A stretch of DNA of 64,000 nucleotides, taken from NCBI RefSeq assembly GCF_003390395.1, contig NZ_QUOV01000001.1, forward strand, positions 248,001-312,000. The letters are read 5' to 3'. Source of the DNA: Thalassotalea euphylliae. GTDB lineage: Bacteria > Pseudomonadota > Gammaproteobacteria > Enterobacterales > Alteromonadaceae. This document shows, in pieces, positions 1 through 7,994 of the stretch. The translations under genes and the position numbers were made by a program. Numbering within the stretch: the stretch's first letter is position 1; the number at the start of each line of letters is the position of its first letter. The notes below the pieces were generated by a model, which was given only the letters and a program-made list of their open reading frames with translations, did not search any database and was not told the DNA's origin.

Positions 1-64
1 CAGTTGCCGCTTTAATCTTGCGGCTTTTGTCTAATCTAGGGTCAAGGCGAGGATCATTTGACAT
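1..64 (-). CDS. hutU: Urocanate hydratase, N-terminal fragment
   Basis: Only the first 21 codons lie in the window; the gene runs off the left edge on the minus strand. The start ATG at 64 has a GGAG ribosome site 6-9 bases upstream. The peptide begins MSNDPRLDPRLDKSRKIKAA, and its basic R-K-I-K-A stretch resembles the R-x-I-x-A start of urocanate hydratases. HutU converts urocanate to imidazolone propionate in histidine breakdown. It follows hutC by 46 bases on the same strand and faces away from hutI, the usual hut arrangement. The call depends mainly on this context because so little sequence is visible. Confidence 0.6.
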   Translation of the reverse strand, partial: MSNDPRLDPRLDKSRKIKAAT

Positions 65-110
65 GGTCTGCTCCTATAAAAGTGTAATGGCTATTAACAT
101 TAGCGCTTGG

Positions 111-836
111 CTAATCGTTAATAACAATATGGCCGCCGAGGCGATATTTATCGCCCGGCGACGTTAAAATAGCGACACTCACTACCCCTTGGCGCGCCCA
201 AGTACGGCGCCTAACCCTGAGGCAAGGTTGGTGGTGATCAATATTTAATTGCTGGCAAACCGATTCGCTTGCCAACACAGCTTCAATTTCATGGGTTGCT
301 TCGGTTAGTGGCGCAACCGATGATAAAAATTCGTGTGGTGTGATTTGGTTAAAGTCTTGTGCCAAATAATTTGGCACTAAGGCGCTGCTGACATAGCGCT
401 GCTCTAATTGAATAGGCCGGTTGTTTTCTAGGTGCAGCACTTCAGAATAAAACACTTTATCGCCCGGCTGGCAGGCCAGCAGAATCGCGATTTCTTCATC
501 AACACTAATCGATTCCAGCACCAGTTGTTTGGCTTGGTATTCGTGTCCGCGTGATTGCACTTCTTCCGCGATATTCTTGATTTCTAATAGCGACGATTGT
601 GATTTAAAGGTGGCGACAAAGGTGCCAGCTCCTTGCGAGCGCACTAATACCCCTTGCTCGGTCAACTCTTGTAAAGCGCGACGAGCTGTCATCCGGCTAA
701 CAGTAAACTGTTCAGCAAGCTCATTTTCTGACGGTACTTTGGCATGCTGCGGCCATTGACCAGACTCGATCTTATTTAAAATAAACTGTTTGATGATGCC
801 AAACTTAGTGGTTGTCATCCCTTTGCTGGTCGCCAT
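111..836 (-). CDS. hutC: Histidine utilization repressor, GntR/HutC family
   Basis: 241-residue GntR-family repressor. Residues about 10-75 form a winged helix-turn-helix (VPSENELAEQFTVSRMTARR, then a GAGTFV wing), and the rest is a UTRA ligand-binding domain. HutC proteins bind urocanate and release hut promoters. A second possible start lies at Met7. The gene is divergent from hutI and upstream of hutU. The intergenic region carries two copies of the TTGTATATACAA palindrome, which resembles known HutC operators, so autoregulation plus control of hutI is likely. Family assignment is strong; the ligand is inferred from context. Confidence 0.93.
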   Translation of the reverse strand: MATSKGMTTTKFGIIKQFILNKIESGQWPQHAKVPSENELAEQFTVSRMTARRALQELTEQGVLVRSQGAGTFVATFKSQSSLLEIKNIAEEVQSRGHEYQAKQLVLESISVDEEIAILLACQPGDKVFYSEVLHLENNRPIQLEQRYVSSALVPNYLAQDFNQITPHEFLSSVAPLTEATHEIEAVLASESVCQQLNIDHHQPCLRVRRRTWARQGVVSVAILTSPGDKYRLGGHIVIND

Positions 837-867
837 AACGGTGCGTACTGTAGTCGATAAATTTAAC

Positions 868-879
868 TTGTATATACAA
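868..879. promoter_or_regulatory. HutC-type operator 1 (hutC-proximal)
   Basis: Perfect 12-bp palindrome TTGTATATACAA, 32 bp upstream of the hutC start. The TGTATATACA core is the known HutC recognition type in Pseudomonas. It shares its core with operator 2, whose centre is 40 bp away (about four helical turns), a spacing compatible with cooperative binding on one DNA face. Confidence 0.75.
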
Positions 880-900
880 TCTCATGTTTTTAAAAAAATA

Positions 901-926
901 ACAACACTTGTATATACAAGTGTTGT
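901..926. promoter_or_regulatory. HutC-type operator 2, extended palindrome (hutI side)
   Basis: A perfect 26-bp inverted repeat. Its central 14 bases are CTTGTATATACAAG and its outer arms are ACAACA and TGTTGT. It lies 108 bp upstream of the proposed hutI start and holds the same 12-bp core as operator 1. Its greater symmetry suggests it is the stronger site. Confidence 0.8.
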
Positions 927-1033
927 GTCGATTTTATTGTTCAACTATAGTTCGAATAAATGATAGCGCTGTTACAGATATGCTTGGCATATGGGCTTTT
1001 GAGCAAACAGCCGCAACTTTTGATGAAGAGAAG

Positions 1034-2272
1034 ATGAAGATAATGACAGCAAGTCACTGGCAGCAACTTATTATAAACGTCAACATCGCCACCATGACTG
1101 AGGGCGGTAACGGCTATGGTGAGATTAAAGGCGGCGCATTAGCAATTTCGAATGGCAAAATAGCTTGGTTGGGCGCAATGGCTGATCTACCAAGCTATGA
1201 TGCTAAGCAGCTAACTGTCATTGATGGTCAGGGCCAATGGTTGACACCTGGGCTGATAGACTGTCATACGCATTTGGTGTTTGGTGGTAGCCGCGCAAAC
1301 GAATTTGAAATGCGTTTACAAGGTAAAAGCTACGAAGAAATTGCTAATGCTGGCGGCGGTATTGTGTCAACGGTTGCCGCCACGCGCAGCGCTTCGCAAG
1401 CGGAATTAGTCGAGTTAGCTAAACCAAGGTTGGCAGCACTTTTCGAACAAGGTGTGTCAACCGTTGAGATTAAGTCTGGCTATGGCTTAGACACTGAAAC
1501 CGAGATAAAAATGCTGCGCGCTGCGGGCGAGTTAGCTGAGCAGTTTCCGGTTAATGTTCAACGAACCTTCCTTGGTGCGCATGCCTTGCCTGTCGAATTT
1601 CAAGGCAGGGCAGATGAATATATTGAGCTGGTTTGCGATGAAATGTTGCCTGCAGTTGCACAGCAGGGTTTAGCTGACGCCGTTGACGTATTTTGTGAAA
1701 GTGTGGGTTTTACGTTAGCGCAAACAAAACAAGTCTTTGATGCAGCCAAACAGCATAACTTAGCGATTAAAGTACATGCAGAGCAATTATCTAATTTAGG
1801 GGCAAGTGAATTAGCGGCAAGTTATGGCGCGCTGTCGTCTGATCATGTTGAGTTTCTGGACGAAGCGGGCGTTGAAGCGATGGCACACGCTGGCATGACG
1901 GCCGTGCTATTACCTGGTGCCTTTTATTTTCTTCGTGAAACGCAATTACCGCCTATAGAATTGCTGAGAAAGCATGGGGTTGCAATGGCTGTCGCCACTG
2001 ACGTAAATCCAGGAACATCACCGTTTTCTTCCCTAACCTTAATGCTAAATATGGCGTGTACTTTGTTCCGTTTAACGCCCGCAGAAGCGTTAGCTGGAGT
2101 GACTTGCCATGGTGCCAAGGCGTTAGGCTTAGCTGACTCCAAAGGTCAGCTCAAAGTAGGGTTTGATGCCGATATCGCCCTGTGGAACATTAACCAACCA
2201 GCGGAACTTTGCTATCAGTTTGGTGTTAACCCATTGTCAGCGTTATTTATTAATGGTGAAAAAGTAAAATAA
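1034..2272 (+). CDS. hutI: Imidazolonepropionase
   Basis: Hydrolyses 4-imidazolone-5-propionate to N-formimino-glutamate in the cytosol, the third step of histidine breakdown. Amidohydrolase-fold marks are visible: [15 protein letters not shown] supplies the first metal-binding H-x-[14 protein letters not shown] follows, KVHAEQLSN and SSDHVEF give further metal histidines, and [11 protein letters not shown] carries the catalytic Asp. The reading frame is open from 908, but the first 42 codons overlap operator 2 and lack homology-like features. A start at 1034 (412 residues) or 1043 (409 residues) gives the usual family length. The ribosome site is weak for both, so the exact start is uncertain. 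Likely repressed by HutC. Confidence 0.93.
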   Translation: MKIMTASHWQQLIINVNIATMTEGGNGYGEIKGGALAISNGKIAWLGAMADLPSYDAKQLTVIDGQGQWLTPGLIDCHTHLVFGGSRANEFEMRLQGKSYEEIANAGGGIVSTVAATRSASQAELVELAKPRLAALFEQGVSTVEIKSGYGLDTETEIKMLRAAGELAEQFPVNVQRTFLGAHALPVEFQGRADEYIELVCDEMLPAVAQQGLADAVDVFCESVGFTLAQTKQVFDAAKQHNLAIKVHAEQLSNLGASELAASYGALSSDHVEFLDEAGVEAMAHAGMTAVLLPGAFYFLRETQLPPIELLRKHGVAMAVATDVNPGTSPFSSLTLMLNMACTLFRLTPAEALAGVTCHGAKALGLADSKGQLKVGFDADIALWNINQPAELCYQFGVNPLSALFINGEKVK

Positions 2273-2280
2273 TTACATTT

Positions 2281-2561
2281 ATACCAATCCGCATAAATAA
2301 ATGTTCACTCAGCTTGAGATAAAACGTTTTAATGCAAGGCGCGTATTTACTCGTCATAGTTATTCTATTTTTTTTAATAGAGAGTAAAAACATGCAACAC
2401 AGCAGTAAAGCGTTTTAGCCAAGCCTTTCAGGAGCTTTTCAGCGGCCCAATTACGGCGCAAAATTTTCTAGATGTAGAGCAACTATATCGGCAAAAATCT
2501 TTCTTGTACTTGAACCGCTTAAATAGCTCTGAGTTGAGCATATTATTATACGGATTGGTAT
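2281..2561. mobile_element. MITE-like palindromic element, family A (281 bp)
   Basis: Non-coding element with inverted ends ATACCAATCCG (2281-2291) and CGGATTGGTAT (2551-2561). Imperfect pairing continues inward for about 35 bases through ATAA/TTAT and the CTCAGCTTGAG / CTCTGAGTTGAG region. The interior has a hairpin-prone core (AAAACG...AAGCGTTTT) with the phrases GCAAGGCG, AGTTATTCT and CAACACAGCAG. No transposase is present. A TA dinucleotide lies in each end and could be either target duplication or repeat. It fills most of the 381-bp gap between hutI and the next gene. Confidence 0.7.
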
Positions 2562-2653
2562 TAGATAGCATCGCCGAATGACCACTGTACAAATTTAATG
2601 CATTTGATTAGTCTAGACTTATCGACAAGGCTAAGTTAAGTGTTTGATGGAAG

Positions 2654-4882
2654 ATGGATTTGTTAAGTGGTCGTTCAGTTTATCAAAGGTTAGTTGCAAA
2701 ACTTACCCCTGCTTCTTTGGTTTCACTTTGTTGTCAACTGTGGTCAATGCTTTTCGTTATGGGTTTATTAAGCTTTTCTGCGTCGGCTAGTACTCCTCTT
2801 TTAGCCAGCGAAGTTGATGGCGCAAGCGTTATATCCCATTCATTTACGTTTATTGATTTTAATATTGCCTTTGTACTGGGCCTTAGCCTGCCAATGTTAT
2901 TGGTCGTGTTGCTGGTGCGTCGGTTAGTGCCTAACCCATGGTGGTACTTTAGTGCGTTAATGCTTAGCGCACTTGGCTTTCTCTATTCATTAAATTATTT
3001 AACAGACAATCAAGCACCAGCGGTGCTGAGCTTTGCTATCACCTGTATTGCCTTGGTGTATTTGTGGTCATTTGCGAGTACAAACATGCTGTTTGTGGAT
3101 CATGAAAGCGAATATTTTGCCCACGTGAAGCTGGGTGAGAAGGTACTGATTGCCGCCAGTGTTATTTATATTGGCACCATTTGGCTAATCCCGAGTATTG
3201 ATGCTTACATTGGTTGGCTAGCGTTTGTCGCACTAGTGCTGTTTACCGGCGCGGTGCAAATCGCCATGATGGCAAAAATAGCACCTGAACATGTTATTCG
3301 ATTGGTCGGACAATGGCTGCTGGTCGGCATGTTTTGCGGTGTTATCTTCTTTTATTTACATGCTCAGGTTGAGCTTGAATGGCTAGTGATCAGCTTTGTG
3401 TTAAGTTTTTGTGGGGCGCTAATCAATTCGAATTGGGAGTTAGTCCAGCGCATTTACCAGCTCATTAGTGAGCAAAAAGAAGTGAATGCTAAACAGCTCA
3501 CTGATGAACAGATTTTTAGCTTCACTCATGACCCCGCTACGAATTTGCCTTCATATCAACAAGCAATTTTGCGTTTCGAGCAGCTAAGCTTTCAAAATCA
3601 GCTAACCGATTTCGCTGTGGTTGTGGTTAAGCCGAAAAACTTCACCGACGTGAACCGTGTGTTAGGGCATCAAAATTCAGACCTCTTATTACTCCAGTTG
3701 GCATATTGCCTTAAGCGAGAAGTCGCCGATCTCAATTATCTGATGAACTTCGACTTTTCAGATATTAATGCCAAGCTTGCCAGGTTACCGAGCTTACACT
3801 TTATGCTGGCAGTTGATTTGAACAAAATAACTCATAGTAAAGAAATTGTTGTTGATGAACTTTGTCGAAGGTTAGCAGGCGCAGTACCTCCGGCGATGAG
3901 CTTTAAAAGCTTTTCCCTGCGTTTTGAACTAGCATGCGGTGTCGCCTATACCAACGAGCATGGCCAAACATTAGCTGAAGTTATCGCGCATGCAGGTGAT
4001 GCTGTGATGGAAGCCCAACGTCGCAATGCACTATGGGTAGAATTTGATGCACAAGTTGCACTGCACAGTGATCAACAATTGCAGCGAATGGAGCACCTAA
4101 AGCTCGATATTCAGCAGGACAAAGTACAGTGTCAGTTGTTGCCACAAATTGATTTAGGCAATCACCAAATTCGCGGTTTTAGCCAAGTTGCGACATGGTA
4201 TTACAATGGTGAAAACCTGCCACTAGAGGCGTTTATTGATGTTGCCGAGCAAAGTGGTGAAATATTCACGCTGTCAAAGAAAATGATAGTACATGCCTTT
4301 AAAGCACTCTTTGAATTGAAAAAGCTAAATATCTATCAACCGATAGGCATTCCAGTATTAAGCGAAAAGCTGTTGGAGCCTGATTTAGCGGAATTCATTG
4401 AACAGCAAATTGCGACCTATAATATTTCGGCTAAATATCTGGTTATTCAAATGAGTGAGCCAGTCATGCAGGCGGCATGCGAGCAAGCCAAGAACCTGAT
4501 TGATCAACTAAAAGCGCTAGAAGTGAAAATTTGTATTGCCGATTTTGATGGCAGCTATGAATCGCTTCGCTATATTCGTAAATTGTCTGTCGATCAAGTA
4601 AACATTAGTTGCGAACCCCTATGTTTGGCTGAAGCCGGCAGTGCAGAAAAGGCGATTGTTAACTCATTGGTGAGCTTGGCAAGAACTATGAAACTATCGT
4701 TTGTCGGTAGCCACGTAAACAGCAAACAAGGGTTAGAACATTACCGAGCTATGGGTGGGCAAGCGGTTGAAGGCGACGCGATGAGCCCACCGATTCAATT
4801 AGCTGATATCGCGACTTGGACGGAAACTTGGTTTAAACGCTACCCGTCAGCCCATACTCGAAATAGCACATTGAATATTTAA
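2654..4882 (+). CDS. Membrane protein with degenerate GGDEF and EAL domains
   Basis: 742 residues. About seven or eight hydrophobic segments fill residues 15-265, with a signal-like stretch first. A GGDEF-like domain follows at about 290-480, then an EAL-like domain at about 490-730. Neither looks catalytic. No GGDEF signature is seen where the motif should be (ACGVAYTNEHGQ follows directly). The EAL motif is replaced in IRGFSQVATW. The metal-binding DDFGTG reads ADFDGS near residue 629, and the following K-I-D is N-I-S. The family normally makes or degrades cyclic di-GMP; this copy more likely acts as a nucleotide-sensing or scaffold protein. It stands alone between a MITE and rraA. Confidence 0.8.
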   Translation: MDLLSGRSVYQRLVAKLTPASLVSLCCQLWSMLFVMGLLSFSASASTPLLASEVDGASVISHSFTFIDFNIAFVLGLSLPMLLVVLLVRRLVPNPWWYFSALMLSALGFLYSLNYLTDNQAPAVLSFAITCIALVYLWSFASTNMLFVDHESEYFAHVKLGEKVLIAASVIYIGTIWLIPSIDAYIGWLAFVALVLFTGAVQIAMMAKIAPEHVIRLVGQWLLVGMFCGVIFFYLHAQVELEWLVISFVLSFCGALINSNWELVQRIYQLISEQKEVNAKQLTDEQIFSFTHDPATNLPSYQQAILRFEQLSFQNQLTDFAVVVVKPKNFTDVNRVLGHQNSDLLLLQLAYCLKREVADLNYLMNFDFSDINAKLARLPSLHFMLAVDLNKITHSKEIVVDELCRRLAGAVPPAMSFKSFSLRFELACGVAYTNEHGQTLAEVIAHAGDAVMEAQRRNALWVEFDAQVALHSDQQLQRMEHLKLDIQQDKVQCQLLPQIDLGNHQIRGFSQVATWYYNGENLPLEAFIDVAEQSGEIFTLSKKMIVHAFKALFELKKLNIYQPIGIPVLSEKLLEPDLAEFIEQQIATYNISAKYLVIQMSEPVMQAACEQAKNLIDQLKALEVKICIADFDGSYESLRYIRKLSVDQVNISCEPLCLAEAGSAEKAIVNSLVSLARTMKLSFVGSHVNSKQGLEHYRAMGGQAVEGDAMSPPIQLADIATWTETWFKRYPSAHTRNSTLNI

Positions 4883-4959
4883 CACTTATTCTTATGAGCC
4901 CAAGTAAGTTATGAGCTCAACTAAGTTATGAACGAGAATGGATGATGAGGCGAGTGTTT

Positions 4960-4980
4960 GAGGGCTGTTTTCCTGCCCTC
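4960..4980. terminator. Possible convergent terminator hairpin
   Basis: GAGGGC / GCCCTC 6-bp stem with a 9-base loop between the convergent EAL-like gene and rraA. There is no clear T tract on either side, so termination activity is doubtful. Confidence 0.35.
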
Positions 4981-5015
4981 GTTGTCATTTGTGTTAGTAA
5001 TTGCTCGATTGGCCT

Positions 5016-5501
5016 CTATTCTATATCTAGCGGATCGGGTGATAAAATCACGCCGGTATTGTCGGCATAAATGTGGTCATCAGGTAAGAAGGTGACACCT
5101 GCAAAGTTAATGGCCAAATCGCTCTCACCCACGTCGCTATCGGTTGCGCCAACAGGAATAGACACAAGACCTTGAATGCCTAAATCTAACTCTTCAATGG
5201 CATCGACATCGCGAACACTGCCATAACAGACAATACCTTCCCAATTGTTTTCCACGGCCAATTCGGCAATTTCAATATCAATAAGCGCGCGACGAGTTGA
5301 GCCACCACCATCGATAACAAGCACTTTACCTTCACCGTTTTGGCTTAGCACTTCGCGAATTAGTCCGTTATTTTCAAAACATTTAAGGGTAACTACTTGG
5401 CCACCAAATGAATTACGGCCACCATAGTTACTAAAAATTGGTTCTAACACATCGATAAGATCGGCGTAAATATTACATAACTCTGAAGTGTTATATTCCA
5501 T
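5016..5501 (-). CDS. rraA: Ribonuclease E activity regulator RraA
   Basis: 161 residues, the full family length. RraA binds the C-terminal part of RNase E and damps mRNA decay in the cytosol. The sequence follows the family throughout: [20 protein letters not shown] at the start, [29 protein letters not shown] and [14 protein letters not shown]. It is a monocistronic minus-strand gene, convergent with the upstream EAL-like gene and divergent from the next GGDEF-EAL gene. Nothing is unusual apart from an acidic C-terminus (DPLDIE). Confidence 0.96.
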   Translation of the reverse strand: MEYNTSELCNIYADLIDVLEPIFSNYGGRNSFGGQVVTLKCFENNGLIREVLSQNGEGKVLVIDGGGSTRRALIDIEIAELAVENNWEGIVCYGSVRDVDAIEELDLGIQGLVSIPVGATDSDVGESDLAINFAGVTFLPDDHIYADNTGVILSPDPLDIE

Positions 5502-5679
5502 AATGGTCTCTCAACTGGGTGGAACGGCGAGTAGCCTTATTGATTGTTAGTTTAGTATAGCGAGTTAACGCGTCTAGTCTCAATTGTTAATGTCTTGTTT
5601 ATAATAAGATTGTTGCTTGAAATCAAAGAAAAAACACTATTAAATGAGTAACTAAGTAGTTTTTCTTGCCAAGGCGCTC

Positions 5680-7677
5680 ATGAACGAGCAGTTAGTTGCT
5701 AATACATTTTTATACCTGACAAATGCAATTGTCTTTGGCGTTCTCTCCTTTTTACTGTGGCAATTTTATCGCGGATTCGGTAGTAAACATGTCAGGCTTT
5801 GGCAGTTCAGTTTACAAGCGCTAACCACAAGTCAGCTGGCCATGTGTGTTAAGGCGTATACCGTTTTATCTTCACCAACCAGTCTTAGCCAAGTATTGTT
5901 AGAAGGTATCTATCAGAGCAGTTATTTTGTTTTTGTCTGCCTGTTTTTGATTGGCTTGTATATCGCCCAAACCCAGAAAAGCCTAGCTCGTAAGCATATA
6001 GTTGTAATAACAGGGGCAAGCTTTTTATTTGCTTGGCTGATAACGTTAATTTACGCATTTGCCGATGGGCATGTTTATGATCGCTTCTTTATGCGGGAAA
6101 CAGTGCCTCAATTTCTGTTTGGTATTGCCTACATTGGCATGGCATTTTTTAGCTACCGAACACCGCCAGCCCACGTTTCAAGCCGCATTATGCAAATTTC
6201 GTTTGTAATTTATGGGCTGCGCTATTTTGTATTTTCGATGTTATCAACGGTGATGATAGCTGAGGTATGGTTTAGTCACGTTATTCGCTTCTTCAATTTC
6301 TTTGATATCGGCTCACATGCGGTGATCGGTTTTAGCATGCTAATTTGGATGCAAGGAGCTGAACGAGCAACAGCGAAATCAGCTACGAATAAGGCACAAT
6401 ATCTTGGACGACACGATTCACTGACCGGCTCGTTAAACCGTGAGCAAGTGATGGAGAAAATGCCAGAACTAATGCGCACGGCTGGCTTAAACGGTAAAAA
6501 ATTGAGTATCTTTTTACTGGATATTAAACGTTTTAAGTTTGTTAACGATACTTATGGCTTAAAAACGGGCGATTTTATTTTGGGTGAAATTGCTCGCCGC
6601 TTGCGTGATAGCTTGTTTCAACCGCAAATTGTTGGCCGTTTAAGCGGTGATTCTTTTGTTTATGTATTCGAGTTTGAGCAGCGCCAGCAAATTCCTCGTG
6701 CCCTAAGCCATTTACATGAATTAATTGCCCGCCCATATCAATATGATGGGCAAGATATTATGTTGCAATGCAGCATTGGTTACAGCTTTTATCCAGAGCA
6801 TGCGGAGAAGGCCGAAACCTTATTGCAGTTGTCAAATCTTGCACTTTTCCATGCGGAATCACGCAATGAAGCGAGCAAGCAGTACAGTGACGATATGCAG
6901 GTGCAAGGTCGTCATCTATTAGCCATGGAAAAAGCCATTAAGCTGGCAATGGAGCGTGATGAATTTGAACTCTATTTCCAACCTCAGCTCAATTTATTGA
7001 CTAATAAACTTGAAGGGGTAGAGGCATTAATTCGCTGGAATCATCCAACAGATGGCTTGCTTTCGCCTGATCGCTTCTTGCCTGATATCGACGCATTGGC
7101 ACTCAATAGTGTCTTTGATAACTATGTGTTGGACAAAGCCTGTCGTGCTATTGCACGTTGGCATCAAGCCTATCATCGCTGGATAACGGTCGCGGTGAAC
7201 ATTACTGCGGTTGAGTTCCAAGATCCTAAATTCGTTTCTAAAATTCAAACTTTGTTACTTAGGTATGATCTACCGCCAAACTATCTTGAATTAGAAATTA
7301 CTGAAAATGTAGTGATGACGGACTTACAGTCAGCAATGGATACTATTGTTGAGCTGCAAACCATGGGGATAAAAGTATCGATTGATGATTTTGGTACTGG
7401 CTATTCATCACTGGCGTATTTGCGTAATTTACCGATTGATAAAATTAAAATTGATCGCAGTTTCGTTAATGAAATGGCTGAGAATGATTCAGACTTAACT
7501 ATTGTTAAATCTATGGTGCGCCTATCTCATGGGTTAGGTAAACGCGTATTGGCCGAAGGGGTAGAAACGCAAACTCAGCTCGATATTCTGCGCACGCTTA
7601 ATTGTGATGCGGTGCAAGGCTATTTTATTAGCAAGCCGATTTGTGAAGCTGATTTAGTTAAATACTTTAAGCGTTAG
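5680..7677 (+). CDS. Membrane GGDEF-EAL protein, probable c-di-GMP phosphodiesterase
   Basis: 665 residues. An N-terminal membrane domain of about seven helices covers residues 5-225, then GGDEF (about 240-400), then EAL (about 415-660). The diguanylate cyclase active site is altered: the motif reads SGDSF near residue 321. The EAL domain looks intact, with EGVEALIRWNHP near 445, TENVVM, DDFGTGYSSLAYL near 569, KIDRSF and LAEGVET. The best reading is a phosphodiesterase hydrolysing cyclic di-GMP, with the GGDEF part regulatory. AAGGCG upstream supports the ATG at 5680. The membrane part resembles sensor domains with no assigned ligand. Confidence 0.88.
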   Translation: MNEQLVANTFLYLTNAIVFGVLSFLLWQFYRGFGSKHVRLWQFSLQALTTSQLAMCVKAYTVLSSPTSLSQVLLEGIYQSSYFVFVCLFLIGLYIAQTQKSLARKHIVVITGASFLFAWLITLIYAFADGHVYDRFFMRETVPQFLFGIAYIGMAFFSYRTPPAHVSSRIMQISFVIYGLRYFVFSMLSTVMIAEVWFSHVIRFFNFFDIGSHAVIGFSMLIWMQGAERATAKSATNKAQYLGRHDSLTGSLNREQVMEKMPELMRTAGLNGKKLSIFLLDIKRFKFVNDTYGLKTGDFILGEIARRLRDSLFQPQIVGRLSGDSFVYVFEFEQRQQIPRALSHLHELIARPYQYDGQDIMLQCSIGYSFYPEHAEKAETLLQLSNLALFHAESRNEASKQYSDDMQVQGRHLLAMEKAIKLAMERDEFELYFQPQLNLLTNKLEGVEALIRWNHPTDGLLSPDRFLPDIDALALNSVFDNYVLDKACRAIARWHQAYHRWITVAVNITAVEFQDPKFVSKIQTLLLRYDLPPNYLELEITENVVMTDLQSAMDTIVELQTMGIKVSIDDFGTGYSSLAYLRNLPIDKIKIDRSFVNEMAENDSDLTIVKSMVRLSHGLGKRVLAEGVETQTQLDILRTLNCDAVQGYFISKPICEADLVKYFKR

Positions 7678-7994
7678 CAAACAGGCCTAGTTGCAGTCCA
7701 CTTATGACCTTGTTCTTTCGAGAGTTATCTGATGTAAATCAATATCCTTATTTCTAACTTCACTAGCATAATCAAATGCAGACACCTTGTTGAAATCGCG
7801 TAGCTAAAGTTAAAACAAGTTAGCATTACTGTTAACAGAAGTTTATCTACTATTCTTATTAGAATTCAGCCAGTTGAATACCAATTTCTAGCTGAGTGAA
7901 TGATTTTGTCCAATTATTAAGAAAGAAAACTAGGTGAATCAGTGTCTTTTCAGTTCACAAAGTTATTACCATTTGTCTTAGCAGGGGAAAATTG
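7678..7994. other. Intergenic region upstream of the chemoreceptor
   Basis: 317 bases with no gene. TAAAGTT at 7805 followed 11 bases later by GC is a partial match to the flagellar sigma-28 promoter. Its -10 part does not match well. ATACCAAT at 7878 recalls the end of the family-A element but has no partner end. Confidence 0.3.

Noticed and set aside
908-1033. Open frame extending hutI upstream to 908
   Set aside because: It overlaps the 26-bp operator and would add 42 residues not expected in imidazolonepropionase.
7805-7830. Sigma-28 promoter before the chemoreceptor
   Set aside because: TAAAGTT and the 11-base spacer fit, but the -10 element matches only three or four of eight positions.
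7878-7885. Second family-A element end (ATACCAAT), also ATTGGTAT at 30087
   Set aside because: Only 8 bases match and neither has a partner inverted end nearby.
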